Assembly: GCF_031082405.1 (NCBI RefSeq)
Contig: NZ_JAVHJU010000067.1
Location: 248,001-312,000 of the forward strand
Direction: 5' to 3'
DNA length: 64,000 nt
DNA from: Amycolatopsis sp. A133
GTDB lineage: Bacteria > Actinomycetota > Actinomycetes > Mycobacteriales > Pseudonocardiaceae
In this document: piece after piece, positions 1-8,477 of the stretch
Layout: each line of letters begins with the position of its first letter
Position numbering within the stretch: position 1 is the stretch's first letter
Made by a program: the position numbers and the translations under genes
The notes under the pieces: model-generated
Database searches by the model: none
What the model was told of the DNA's origin: nothing
The model's input: only the letters and a program-made list of their open reading frames with translations

Positions 1-842
1 GGGTCGGCCTGGTCGACACCGGGGTCGCCGCGGAACCCGACCTCGACGGCGCGGTGCGGCCCGGCGCGGACTTCCCCGACCTCGGTGCTCCCGCCGGCGA
101 CACGATCGGGCACGGGACGACCATGGCTCTGCTCATCGCCGGGCGCGGCACCGCGGGCACCCGCGGAGTCGCTCCGAAGGCGGAAATCCTGCCGGCCCGG
201 CTGACCGGTGGCCCCGCGGACGCGGTCGCCGCCGTCCGCTGGGCTGTGGACCAGGGCGCGAAGGTCGTCAACCTTTCGCTCGGCAGCGGCGGGCGGACCA
301 CCGGCTACGACGAAGCCGTGACCTACGCGCGCGACCACGACGTGGTCGTCGTCGCGGCGGCGGGCAACGCGGGGGAGGACCGCGAGGTGACCAGCCCGGC
401 GGACCGGCCGGGGGTGCTGGCGGTGTCCGCGGTCGACCGGGCCGGGAAGTTCCGCGACGACGTCAGCGTGTCCGGCCCGGAGGTGGCTTTTGCGGCTCCC
501 GGTGTCGACATCTCGACGTCCCGGCCCGGTGAGAAGGCGCCGACTTCGGGCACGAGCCAGGCCGCCGCGATCGTGTCCGGCGTGGTGGCGCTCGTGCGGT
601 CGCGGTACCCGGAGCTGACCGCGGCGCAGGTCACCGACCAGCTGGCCCGGACGGCGAAGGACCTCGGCCCGCCCGGGCGGGACGACGAATACGGTTACGG
701 GCTGATCGACCCGGTGGCCGCGTTGTCCACCGAGCCCGCGGTCGACGGGGGTACGCCGTGGTGGGTCATCACGTTGGGCACCGCCGGTGGCGTGGCCGTG
801 CTCGCCGCGGCCTTCCTGCTCTTCCGGCGAAGGAGGCCGTGA
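1..842 (+). CDS. mycP: Mycosin, subtilisin-like serine protease of type VII secretion (5' partial)
   Basis: Membrane-anchored S8 peptidase of the kind that accompanies ESX/type VII secretion machines. The reading frame is already open at base 3, so the start lies before the window. The catalytic triad is visible: Asp in LVDTGVA (bases 9-29), His in IGHGTTMALL, and Ser in SGTSQAAAIVSG. The protein ends in one hydrophobic helix (WWVITLGTAGGVAVLAAAF) followed by an RRRRP cytosolic tail, which is the mycosin arrangement with the protease outside the membrane. Mycosins are needed for T7SS stability or activity and may process substrates. No other core T7SS component (EccB/C/D/E) is in this window, so the rest of the machine is upstream or elsewhere. 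A generic secreted S8 protease is the alternative, but the C-terminal anchor and the T7SS accessory genes nearby favour mycosin. Confidence 0.85.
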   Translation, partial: VGLVDTGVAAEPDLDGAVRPGADFPDLGAPAGDTIGHGTTMALLIAGRGTAGTRGVAPKAEILPARLTGGPADAVAAVRWAVDQGAKVVNLSLGSGGRTTGYDEAVTYARDHDVVVVAAAGNAGEDREVTSPADRPGVLAVSAVDRAGKFRDDVSVSGPEVAFAAPGVDISTSRPGEKAPTSGTSQAAAIVSGVVALVRSRYPELTAAQVTDQLARTAKDLGPPGRDDEYGYGLIDPVAALSTEPAVDGGTPWWVITLGTAGGVAVLAAAFLLFRRRRP

Positions 843-884
843 CCTCGGAGCTGGGGGTCACCGAGGTCACGGCCGGTCAGGGGG

Positions 885-1931
885 TCAGAGCTCGACCACG
901 GTGCCTTCGACGCCGGAGCGGTGGGCGGCCTCGATCACGCGCAGGGCCGCGACCGACGACGCCGGGTCGACCGGGAACTCCCCTTCGCCGCGCAGCGCGT
1001 CGCGCACCTGGACGTAGAACTGCTCGTAGCGGCCGGTCTCGGTGGGCACCGTCTTGACGTCGGTGCCGACGCCGATCCGGCCCGCGTCCGCCGCCGGTTC
1101 CACGCCCCAGCCCTCGTCGCCGGGGCGCATGCCCGCCTTGATCTGCGGTTCCTGCACGTCCAGGCCGTACTTGGTGAACGTCGCCTGCTCGCCGAGGACC
1201 CGGAACCGCGGGTTGAGGGTGCCCGCGAGCGCGGACGCCCACAGGTGCGACCGGACGCCGTTGGCGTGGTGCAGCGCGACGAAGACGTCGTCGTCGACCT
1301 GGACACCGGCCCGGCGCCGGTCGACCTCCGCGTAGACCCGCGTGACCGGGCCGAACAGCTGCAGGGCCTGGTCGACGATGTGCGCGCCGAGGTCGTAGAG
1401 CAGGCCGCCGGCCTCGGCGGGGTCGCCGAACTCGCGCCAGTTGTCCTTGGGCTTCGGCACCCAGCGGTCGTAGCGGGACTCGAAGCGGAACACCTCGCCG
1501 AGCCGTCCGGACTCGAGGACCTTCCGCACGGTGAGGAAGTCGGAGTCGAGCCGCCGGTTCTGGAAGACCGTCAGGCCGACCCCCGCCGCCTCGGCCGCGG
1601 CGACGACCCGCTCGGCTTCGGCCGCGGTCGGTGCGAACGGCTTGTCGACGACCACCGGGAGGCCGGCTTCGATCGCCCGCAGGGCGAGCGGCACGTGCGT
1701 GCGGTTGGGCGTGCTGACCACAACGAGGTCCAGGTCGCCCGCCCGCTCGAACAACGCGTCGGCGCCGGGGACGATCTCCGCGCCCGGGTGGTCGGTGCGC
1801 GCCTGCGAGGCGTTGCTCGTTGTCGTGATCACCGCCGGGGTGAGCCCGGGCGTCGCCGCCACCAGCGGCGCGTGGAAGACGCGGCCGCCGATGCCGTACC
1901 CGAGGATGCCCACGCGCAAGTCGTCCGCCAT
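885..1931 (-). CDS. Gfo/Idh/MocA family NAD(P)-dependent oxidoreductase
   Basis: Cytosolic dehydrogenase of about 348 residues with an N-terminal Rossmann fold: GILGYGIGGRVFHAPL is the dinucleotide-binding loop and VDKPFAPT carries the EKP-like catalytic lysine. The C-terminal alpha/beta domain includes GGLLYDLGAHIVDQA, the usual GG.l.DlG.H.iD signature. Members act on sugars, inositols or similar polyols; the substrate cannot be read from sequence. I chose the ATG at 1931. A TTG five codons further out is possible but would put the start inside the palindrome at 1938-1960. The gene is divergent from the ROK regulator across that palindrome, so it is probably the regulator's target. No strong Shine-Dalgarno sequence is visible. 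Confidence 0.88.
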   Translation of the reverse strand: MADDLRVGILGYGIGGRVFHAPLVAATPGLTPAVITTTSNASQARTDHPGAEIVPGADALFERAGDLDLVVVSTPNRTHVPLALRAIEAGLPVVVDKPFAPTAAEAERVVAAAEAAGVGLTVFQNRRLDSDFLTVRKVLESGRLGEVFRFESRYDRWVPKPKDNWREFGDPAEAGGLLYDLGAHIVDQALQLFGPVTRVYAEVDRRRAGVQVDDDVFVALHHANGVRSHLWASALAGTLNPRFRVLGEQATFTKYGLDVQEPQIKAGMRPGDEGWGVEPAADAGRIGVGTDVKTVPTETGRYEQFYVQVRDALRGEGEFPVDPASSVAALRVIEAAHRSGVEGTVVEL

Positions 1932-1937
1932 GGCGTC

Positions 1938-1960
1938 ATTAAACAACAGCGTTGCCTAAT
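1938..1960. promoter_or_regulatory. Palindromic operator between oxidoreductase and ROK regulator
   Basis: ATTAAACAAC-AGC-GTTGCCTAAT is an imperfect inverted repeat with 8 of 10 positions matching between arms and a 3-base spacer. It sits in the short space between the two divergent starts and is markedly AT-richer than its surroundings. ROK repressors bind AT-rich palindromes of this general kind, so autoregulation plus control of the oxidoreductase is the likely role. The site is seen directly; its function is inferred. Confidence 0.6.
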
Positions 1961-1986
1961 TGACCAGCCGTGCGAAGATCCTGTCC

Positions 1987-3045
1987 ATGGCGGAAGGGGT
2001 GAACCTGCGCGACGTGCGCGAGCACAACCGTGCCCTGCTGCTCACGCACATCCTGCGTGCCGGCGGCCTCAGCCGGGTGGAGCTCGCCGAACGGACCGGG
2101 CTCACCCAGCAGGCCGTCTCCAAGATCGTGCCCGAACTGCTGAGCACCGGCCTGCTGGACGAGCAGCGCCGTCAGCCCAGCGGAGCGGTCGGCAAACCCC
2201 GCACCCGGTTGCGCATCCGGGCCGGCGCCAAGCACGCGCTCGGTGCCCGGCTCGACCGCGACGAGTTCCGCGTGCTGCGCACCAACCTCGTCGGCGAGGT
2301 CGAAGAGACGGCGGGCGGCCCGCTGCCGCCCGGTTTCACGCCCGCGCAGGCCGTCGACGCCATCGGGGCCACCGCGCTGGAGCTCGCCGACGGCTTCGAC
2401 GTGCTCGGCCTCGGCCTCGGCGCGGTCGGGCCGCTGGACCACCGCGCCGGCCTGGTCCGCGCCGCGACGAACATGCCCGGCTGGCACGACGTCCCCCTGC
2501 GCGGCCTGCTGGAGCAGCGCACCGGGCTGCCGGTGACGCTCGACAAGAACACCAACGCCGCCGCGTTCGCCCGGCTCTGGCCGCACGGGGAGCCGACGGC
2601 GACCGCGGTGGTGCTCGTCGGCACCGGCATCGGCGTCGGCCTGCTGATCGACGGGCGGCTCTACCGCGGCCCGCGGACCAACGCGGGTGAGTTCGGGCAC
2701 ACCACGATCTCCTACGACGGACCGCGCTGCGCCTGCGGGCGGCGCGGCTGCGTCGAGATCATGGCCAAGCGCGCCCCCGACACCCGGACCGCCGCCGGCT
2801 TCCTCGGCATCGGGCTGGCCGACCTGGTGCAGGTGCTCGACCTGGAGCGGATCGTGCTGGCCGGACGGGCGGTCCGGGACGAGCCGGACGTCCACCGCGA
2901 AGCCGTTTCGGACCGGCTCGAGGAACTGCTGCCGCTGCCGCACTGGCAGCGCATCGAGGTCGTCGAAGACGCCTCCGGCGAGGAGATCGTCACCCGCGGC
3001 GCCGCCGCGGAAGTGCTGGCCTCGTACTACGCGAATCCGGCATGA
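1987..3045 (+). CDS. ROK family transcriptional regulator (shortened sugar-kinase-like domain)
   Basis: NagC/XylR-type regulator of about 352 residues, cytosolic. The N-terminal winged helix-turn-helix is clear (LSRVELAERTGLTQQAVSKI). The ROK domain shows LDKNTNAAAFA, VLVGTGIGVGLLIDG and the zinc-binding CACGRRGCVE motif. Two things are odd. The phosphate-binding DxGxT-like segment expected after the HTH reads GARLDRDEF, so kinase activity is unlikely. The helical stretch that normally follows the zinc motif (roughly 50 residues) is missing: CVEIMAKRAP runs almost directly into FLGIGLADLVQVLD. The frame is intact, so this is a compact allele and not a frameshift. Start at ATG 1987; GTG 1999 is an alternative. 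It is divergent from the oxidoreductase and probably represses it. Confidence 0.85.
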   Translation: MAEGVNLRDVREHNRALLLTHILRAGGLSRVELAERTGLTQQAVSKIVPELLSTGLLDEQRRQPSGAVGKPRTRLRIRAGAKHALGARLDRDEFRVLRTNLVGEVEETAGGPLPPGFTPAQAVDAIGATALELADGFDVLGLGLGAVGPLDHRAGLVRAATNMPGWHDVPLRGLLEQRTGLPVTLDKNTNAAAFARLWPHGEPTATAVVLVGTGIGVGLLIDGRLYRGPRTNAGEFGHTTISYDGPRCACGRRGCVEIMAKRAPDTRTAAGFLGIGLADLVQVLDLERIVLAGRAVRDEPDVHREAVSDRLEELLPLPHWQRIEVVEDASGEEIVTRGAAAEVLASYYANPA

Positions 3046-3093
3046 TCACCGGCTTCACCGCCGCGCGCGTCGATCACCGATACGATCCGCCTC

Positions 3094-4644
3094 GTGCCAG
3101 AGGAGACCACGCGGGAGCCGGAACCGGGCCCCGTGACGCTGACCCGGGCGGAACGGGTCGTCCCGAGCTGGAACGAGCCGCTCGCGGCGGCGGTCACCAG
3201 ACCCCTCGGCGGCCCGCTCGGTGACCACGCGGCGGTCGGCAGGCACTGGTTCTGGTCGCCCCAGCGCGTCGGGCTGCTGCTGGCCACCCTGGCGCTGATG
3301 CTCTGCTGGTTCGGCAAGGGCTCCTGCATCCAGCAGTACCAGGACTCCAGCGGGGCCACCCAGCTCGACTGGCGCGCGGGCCGCCCGTTCGTCGCCATGT
3401 GCTACTCCGACATCGTGCCGCTCTACAGCTCCGAGCGGCTCGACCGGCCGGGCACCTTCCCGTACTTCACGTCGTGGAAGGAAAGCTCGCAGACCGCCGA
3501 GAACAACACCCGCTACATGGAGTACCCGGTGCTCACCGGCCTCTTCCAGTGGGCGAACGCGGTACTCGCGACGGGCTGGTACCGCGTCGCCGAAGCCGGC
3601 TGGCTGCCCGGCGCGCTGCCCGTGGCCATCTACTTCAACCTCACCGCGCTCTTCCTGTCGGCCGCGTGGCTGGTCACCGTGTGGGCGACCGGCCGGACGG
3701 TGAGACGCCGTCCGTGGGACATGGTCCTGGTGGCGATCTCCCCGCTGGTGCTGGTGCACGCCTTCACGAACTTCGACACGATCGCGACCGCGTTCACCGC
3801 GACCGGCCTGCTCGCCTGGGCGCGCAAGCGTCCGCTGCTCGCCGGGCTCCTGCTCGGCCTCGGCGCGACGGCGAAGCTCTACCCGCTCTTCCTGCTCGGC
3901 GTGCTGTTCGCGCTGTGCCTGCGCGCGGGGAAGCTGACCCCGTTCTGGAAGACCGCGGGTGCCGTCGTCGTGACGTGGCTGGCGGTGAACGCGCCGTTCA
4001 TCCTCACCGCGACCCGCGGCTGGTGGGAGTTCTTCCGGATGAGCGCCCTGCGGCCGATGGACCCGGACTCGCTGTACAACGTCTTCTCGTACACCACCGG
4101 CTGGCCCGGGTTCGACGGCGTGCTGCAGAAGAACCAGACGCCGACGTACCTGAACCTCACCGTGGCCGTGCTGTTCCTCGCCTGCTGCGCCGGGATCGCC
4201 TACCTCGCGCTCGCGGCGCCGCGACGGCCGCGCGTCGGCCAGCTCGCGTTCCTCGTCGTGGCCGCGTTCCTGCTGACGAACAAGGTGTGGAGCCCGCAGT
4301 ACTCGCTGTGGCTCGTGCCGCTGGCGGTACTGGCCATCCCGCGCTGGCGGCTGCTGCTCGGCTGGATGCTGATCGACGCCCTCGTCTGGGTGCCGCGGAT
4401 GTTCTACTACCTCGGCGTCGACCACAAGGGCCTGCCCGAGGGCTGGTTCCTCGGCACGGTCGTGGTCCGCGACCTCGCCGTCATCGGGTTGTGCGTGCTG
4501 GTGGTCCGGGAGATCTACCGGCCGGGCACCGACCTGGTCCGGATGGCCGGCGACGACGACCCCGCCGGCGGCTTCCTCGACGGCGCCCGTGACGTGATCA
4601 TCCCGAACGCCACCCGGCGCCGCCGGAAGGCCGTAGGCGTTTGA
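3094..4644 (+). CDS. Multi-pass membrane glycosyltransferase (GT87/DUF2029 type)
   Basis: Integral membrane protein of 516 residues with roughly ten or more hydrophobic helices from residue ~70 on. The pattern of long helices, an outward loop after the first helix (residues ~85-145, two Cys) and the NVFSYTTGWPGFDG loop resembles actinobacterial GT-C-fold, polyprenyl-phosphate-sugar-dependent mannosyltransferases. Acceptor and donor are unknown. Its place just upstream of the rpsF-ssb-rpsR-rplI block mirrors Rv0051 of Mycobacterium tuberculosis. Start is a GTG at 3094, without a clear Shine-Dalgarno sequence; an in-frame GTG at 3133 is possible. It converges on nfo with a 10-bp gap. Confidence 0.75.
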   Translation: MPEETTREPEPGPVTLTRAERVVPSWNEPLAAAVTRPLGGPLGDHAAVGRHWFWSPQRVGLLLATLALMLCWFGKGSCIQQYQDSSGATQLDWRAGRPFVAMCYSDIVPLYSSERLDRPGTFPYFTSWKESSQTAENNTRYMEYPVLTGLFQWANAVLATGWYRVAEAGWLPGALPVAIYFNLTALFLSAAWLVTVWATGRTVRRRPWDMVLVAISPLVLVHAFTNFDTIATAFTATGLLAWARKRPLLAGLLLGLGATAKLYPLFLLGVLFALCLRAGKLTPFWKTAGAVVVTWLAVNAPFILTATRGWWEFFRMSALRPMDPDSLYNVFSYTTGWPGFDGVLQKNQTPTYLNLTVAVLFLACCAGIAYLALAAPRRPRVGQLAFLVVAAFLLTNKVWSPQYSLWLVPLAVLAIPRWRLLLGWMLIDALVWVPRMFYYLGVDHKGLPEGWFLGTVVVRDLAVIGLCVLVVREIYRPGTDLVRMAGDDDPAGGFLDGARDVIIPNATRRRRKAVGV

Positions 4645-4654
4645 ACCCAGCCGG

Positions 4655-5428
4655 CTAACCCAGCTGTTCGCGCAGGTAGGCGATGTCGGCGGCCTGGCCG
4701 TCCGCCGGCGTCTCGACGACGACCGGGGCGCCCGCCTCGCGGGCCACGGCGACCAGCACCTCGGGGTCGATCGTCCCTTCGCCCTGCACGACGTTGGCGT
4801 GCCGGTCGCGGGTCGAGCCGAACTCGTCGCGCGAGTTGTTGAGGTGCACCAGGTCGATCCGGCCGGTGATGGCCCTGACCTTTTCGACGGCGGTGGCCAG
4901 GTCCCAGCCCGCGGCGAACGCGTGGCAGGTGTCCAGGCAGAACCCGGCGCCGAACTCGCCGACCTTGTCCCACAGCCGGGCGATGACCTCGAGGTCGCGG
5001 GTCATCGCGTTCTCGCCGCCGGCGGTGTTCTCGATCAGGATCGGCACCTTGAAGCCGCCCTTTTCCTGCTCGCGCTCGAAGAGCTTGCGCCAGTTGTCCA
5101 GGCCGGCCTCGACGTCGTCGTTCGCGCCGACGTGCCCGCCGTGCACGATCAGGCCCTTCGCGCCGATCGCGGCGGCGCCGTCCGCGTGCTGCGTGACGTT
5201 CTTCCGCGACGGGATCCGGATCCGGTTGTTCAGCGAAGCCACGTTGATCAGGTACGGCGAGTGGATGAACACCTCGACCGGGTCGGCCTGGATGGCCTCG
5301 CCGTGGGGGTGCGGCTTCGGGGCCTTCCAGCCCTGCGGGTCGGAGAGGAAGAACTGGACGACGTCGGCTTTGCGCTCGGCGACCGCGGTCAACGGGTCGT
5401 CGTCACGGACATGGGCGCCAATCAGCAT
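4655..5428 (-). CDS. nfo: Deoxyribonuclease IV (AP endonuclease family 2)
   Basis: A 257-residue TIM-barrel endonuclease of base-excision repair that cleaves 5' to abasic sites using three zinc ions. It begins MLIGAHVRDDDPL, the typical Nfo opening with the first metal His nearby. Further ligand motifs are visible in order: IVHGGHVG, ILIENTAGG (Glu), FCLDTCHAF (Asp, His), HLNNSRDEFGSTRDRH (Asp/His) and VVETP (Glu). Length is slightly short for the family but all metal-binding blocks are present. The start is fixed by the N-terminal match. It is convergent with the glycosyltransferase and its 5' side faces the secreted-protein gene at 5540. Confidence 0.92.
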   Translation of the reverse strand: MLIGAHVRDDDPLTAVAERKADVVQFFLSDPQGWKAPKPHPHGEAIQADPVEVFIHSPYLINVASLNNRIRIPSRKNVTQHADGAAAIGAKGLIVHGGHVGANDDVEAGLDNWRKLFEREQEKGGFKVPILIENTAGGENAMTRDLEVIARLWDKVGEFGAGFCLDTCHAFAAGWDLATAVEKVRAITGRIDLVHLNNSRDEFGSTRDRHANVVQGEGTIDPEVLVAVAREAGAPVVVETPADGQAADIAYLREQLG

Positions 5429-5539
5429 GCCGAGCACGCTACTCCGGGCCCCGTTTTCGGCCGTCAAGACCGGTTGGTGACGCAAGTGGAGTACCGTGAG
5501 CGCGTTCCGTGATCCAGATTGGTCCGACTGCCGGAGGGC

Positions 5540-6364
5540 ATGATGGGGAAGCACGTCGCCCGGGTCACCGCGCTGGGGTTCACGCTCGCCGCTTCGGCCG
5601 CGCTGGCCGCACCGGGGCCGGCCAGCGCGGCCACCAGCCCGACCCTGGGCGGGGACTGCCAGGCCACGCTGCAGAACGGCGGCTCGACCGGCCTCCTGCT
5701 GGACGCCGGGGCCCCGCTGAACGCCCCGAACCAGCTCACCGTCGGCCTCGACTCGGGTTCGCGGAACACGAACGGCACGGCCCCCCTGCTCACGCTGCCG
5801 CTGGGCGACACGGTCAAGGCGCTCGGCATCGGCCGGCTGCCGCTGGTCGGCGACCTGACGGCCCAGGGCGTCTGCCCGGTCGCGCAGCACACGGTCAACG
5901 CGGTCGGCGGCCTGACGCAGGGCTTGGCCGCCGAACTGCCGCCGCCGCTGCCCCTCCCGCCGGGCCCGAACCCGCCCGAGCCCGCGCCGCCCGGTCCGAA
6001 CCCGCCCGGTCCGAACCCGCCGAGCCCGAACCCGCCGAGCCCGGGTCCGAACCCGCCCGGCTCGAGCATCGGCCCGGTGCTCACGGGCCAGGGCAGCGCC
6101 GGTCTGCCTGGTGACGCGATCTCGGGCATCTTCACCAACGCCGCACTGCTGCCGGGCAACCTGGTGCAGGTCCCGGTGATCGCGCAAATCATCCCCGGCC
6201 AGCAGATCCCGCCGCCGACCGTGGACGCCCAGAAGTCCGGCACCGCGGAAGCCCTGCCGGGGGTCACCCCACCAGCGAAGCTGCCGATGCTGCTCGCGGT
6301 CCTGGCGCTGGCCGTCGTCGCGGCGGCGCTCGTCCGGGCCTGGATCCGCCGCAGCCCCGCCTGA
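5540..6364 (+). CDS. Secreted tail-anchored protein, paralogue 1 (Pro-rich)
   Basis: Predicted cell-surface protein of 274 residues, family not recognised. It has a Sec signal peptide ending ASAATSP, a globular part with two Cys in the first ~110 residues, a proline-rich stretch made of PGPNPPxP repeats (residues ~135-175), and one C-terminal helix (LPMLLAVLALAVVAAALVRA) with a short basic tail IRRSPA. There is no LPXTG, so the C-terminal helix is the anchor. Start at ATG 5540, preceded by GGAGGG at 5533-5538. It is the first of three tandem paralogues (6481 and 7469 follow) that share the C-terminal anchor and a Cys-containing N-terminal region. Confidence 0.8.
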   Translation: MMGKHVARVTALGFTLAASAALAAPGPASAATSPTLGGDCQATLQNGGSTGLLLDAGAPLNAPNQLTVGLDSGSRNTNGTAPLLTLPLGDTVKALGIGRLPLVGDLTAQGVCPVAQHTVNAVGGLTQGLAAELPPPLPLPPGPNPPEPAPPGPNPPGPNPPSPNPPSPGPNPPGSSIGPVLTGQGSAGLPGDAISGIFTNAALLPGNLVQVPVIAQIIPGQQIPPPTVDAQKSGTAEALPGVTPPAKLPMLLAVLALAVVAAALVRAWIRRSPA

Positions 6365-6480
6365 CGCACGGTGACGCCGGCTTCCACCCGAATGCCGGAC
6401 ATTTCTGAACGAGCGGGCGTCACCCTGCTGGCTTAGCGTCGTTGTCCTGGGCAAAGGCGACGAAACCAGGGGCGGCGAGC

Positions 6481-7383
6481 ATGCACGAACGGACACGGAG
6501 GGCTACAGCGGTCGGTGCGGCGGCGGTCGTTCTTGCGGGTTCGGCCGTGCTCGGCATGCCCGGCACCGCCTCGGCGGACACGAAGACCGTGCCCTGCGGC
6601 AGCACCGTGGAGGCCGCACCCGGCGACCACGTCCAAGGCTCGCTGCTCGGGCTGCCCCTCATCGACCTGGGCATCGTCACCCAGGCGACCACCTTGCTGA
6701 CCACCACCGTCGGCGGGCTGCTCAAGACCGTCTGCTCGGTCACCGTGAAGGTGGTGAACACCGTCGTCTCGCCGGTCCCCGTCGTGGGCGGGCCCGCGGC
6801 GAGTGCGATCAACCAGGGTGTCCAGGGCCTGAACAGCGGCGCCCAGCAGGGCCTGAGCGCGGTGAGCGGCGGCGGCAAGCAGCAGTCGCCGCAGCCCGGC
6901 ACGGGCGGCAACCCGCAGCAGCCGCCGGCCCAGGGCGGGACCGGGGGTGCGCCGCAGCAGGGCGGCACCCCGGCGGGCACCACGCCGATCCCCGAGGCGA
7001 ACAGCCCGCTCCTGCCCGGCTTCGCGAGCACCCCGGTGTTCGGCGGCTTCCCCTTCACCCTCGGCACGGGCTACGCCCCGATGCGCGACTACAGCGGCAT
7101 CCCGTTCGCGACGGCCGGGCTGTTCACGCCGTCGCCGGCCATCCGGTACGGCAGCCAGATCCCGGGTTACGCCCCGCAGTACGGCCTCACCGGTCCGGAC
7201 GGCTCGCCGGACGGAAATCCCGGTGTTCAGACCGCGGGCCAGGCCGAAGCGCTACCGTCCGCATCGGACGGTTTCACGAACGGGTCGAACCTGCCGCTGC
7301 TGATTGCGGTACTGGCGCTCTCCGGAGTCAGCGCGGGTCTGGTCCGGACCTGGGTGCTCCGCCGGATGGCCGCTGCGAATTGA
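6481..7383 (+). CDS. Secreted tail-anchored protein, paralogue 2
   Basis: A 300-residue predicted surface protein. Signal peptide ends near TASADTKT; a mature N-terminal region has two Cys (VPCGSTVE, KTVCSVTV); a Gln/Gly/Pro-rich linker spans residues ~125-185; then comes the shared motif APMRDYSGIPFATAGLF, also present in the next gene; finally a C-terminal helix (LPLLIAVLALSGVSAGLV) and RTWVLRR tail. Start at ATG 6481 with only a weak purine stretch upstream. A 9-bp inverted repeat with a 37-base loop (GGTGACGCC at 6370-6378, GGCGTCACC at 6416-6424) lies in the upstream gap. Function unknown. Confidence 0.78.
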   Translation: MHERTRRATAVGAAAVVLAGSAVLGMPGTASADTKTVPCGSTVEAAPGDHVQGSLLGLPLIDLGIVTQATTLLTTTVGGLLKTVCSVTVKVVNTVVSPVPVVGGPAASAINQGVQGLNSGAQQGLSAVSGGGKQQSPQPGTGGNPQQPPAQGGTGGAPQQGGTPAGTTPIPEANSPLLPGFASTPVFGGFPFTLGTGYAPMRDYSGIPFATAGLFTPSPAIRYGSQIPGYAPQYGLTGPDGSPDGNPGVQTAGQAEALPSASDGFTNGSNLPLLIAVLALSGVSAGLVRTWVLRRMAAAN

Positions 7384-7468
7384 TCCAACTGCCGAGTATC
7401 TTTCACGTATCTCCCTCGTTCATCCTGTTGTCCAGGACGACGTCCCGATAACCCCGGAGGAAGTGCTC

Positions 7469-8362
7469 GTGCGGAAGATCCCCACCTGGCCGACGACCCG
7501 CCGAGCACTGACCCTCACCGCAGTCGCCGCCTTCGTGACCGGCGGCGCGTTCCTTTCTTCGGGCACGGCCTCCGCCGCGACGACCCTCGTCAGCAACAGC
7601 TGCACGGGCTCGATCACCGGGCAGATGGGTGACCAGGTCGCGATCGACGGAGCCTCGGTCAAGACCCTGGTCACGAACGGCGCCAACAACGCCGGGACGC
7701 TCGCCGTCGGCAGCTGGGCGGGCGATTCCATCGCCAAGAACCACTCGATCCCGGTGGGCCAGGTGCCGAACTCCGCGGGCGGTGAGGCGAGCGGTGCCGC
7801 GATCGGCAAGGCGGTGCGCACCGCGCTGGCCAACTCCGGCACGTGGGGGCTCGGGCTCGACTGGGACAAGACGCTGAACAGCGTCGAGAGCACGGTCGCC
7901 AAGGGCTGCGGCCTCACGCTCATCGCCGGCAACTACGTGGCGCCGAGCACCTCGGGCCAGCCGGGCGCGGGTGGCCCGGGTGCGACCCAGGGCGGCACCG
8001 GCACCACCCCCGGCGGCGCGTCGGGCAACCTTTCGAACCTGAACCCGGGCACCGCCGGCGGCACAGGCGGCAGCGCGCCGATGCGCGACTACAGCGGCCT
8101 CCCCACCGCGACGGCCGGCACGGCCGTCGCCCCGGGCGTGCGCTACCCGGCGAACGGCACCCTGCCCGGCGATGCCTCGGCCCCGCAGGCGGGCGACCAG
8201 AACGGCCAGGGCGCGGACATCCGCGATGCCGGCAACGCGCAGTCGCTGGCCTCGAACAGCGCGTCGAACGACGTGCAGCTGCCCATGCTGCTCGCGGTGA
8301 TCGTGCTCGCCGGGGTGACCGCCGGACTGGTCCGCACCTGGGTCCTGCGCCGGGCCGCCTGA
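7469..8362 (+). CDS. Secreted tail-anchored protein, paralogue 3
   Basis: A 297-residue predicted surface protein with a twin-Arg-like but probably Sec-dependent signal peptide ending GTASAATT, two Cys (SNSCTGSI, KGCGLTL), a Gly-rich linker, the shared motif APMRDYSGLPTATAG, and the same C-terminal anchor (LPMLLAVIVLAGVTAGLV, then RTWVLRRAA). GTG at 7469 is the best start: GGAGG at 7456-7460 is 8 bases upstream, while the earlier in-frame GTG at 7463 is too close to it. The gene ends 115 bp before rpsF. Function unknown; the three paralogues most likely arose by tandem duplication. Confidence 0.78.
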   Translation: MRKIPTWPTTRRALTLTAVAAFVTGGAFLSSGTASAATTLVSNSCTGSITGQMGDQVAIDGASVKTLVTNGANNAGTLAVGSWAGDSIAKNHSIPVGQVPNSAGGEASGAAIGKAVRTALANSGTWGLGLDWDKTLNSVESTVAKGCGLTLIAGNYVAPSTSGQPGAGGPGATQGGTGTTPGGASGNLSNLNPGTAGGTGGSAPMRDYSGLPTATAGTAVAPGVRYPANGTLPGDASAPQAGDQNGQGADIRDAGNAQSLASNSASNDVQLPMLLAVIVLAGVTAGLVRTWVLRRAA

Positions 8363-8402
8363 CCCCCGGAGAAGACCCCGCTGTCCGGTCTCCTCGATGC
8401 CC

Positions 8403-8451
8403 CCAGGTAGCCTTACCTGGACAAACCCTCCTGTCACGGACAGTCCGTGAC
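8403..8451 (+). promoter_or_regulatory. Two hairpins in the rpsF leader
   Basis: Two perfect stems lie between the secreted-protein stop and rpsF: CCAGGTA/TACCTGG with a GCCT loop at 8403-8420, and GTCACGGA/TCCGTGAC with a CAG loop at 8433-8451. The second ends 11 bases before the AGGAGG ribosome-binding site. The S6:S18 heterodimer is known to bind a structured leader and autoregulate rpsF operons in many bacteria. I cannot confirm that these hairpins match that motif; the first could also be a weak terminator for the upstream gene. Confidence 0.45.
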
Positions 8452-8477
8452 CGCGAGCCCATAGGAGGTGAGTGGTT

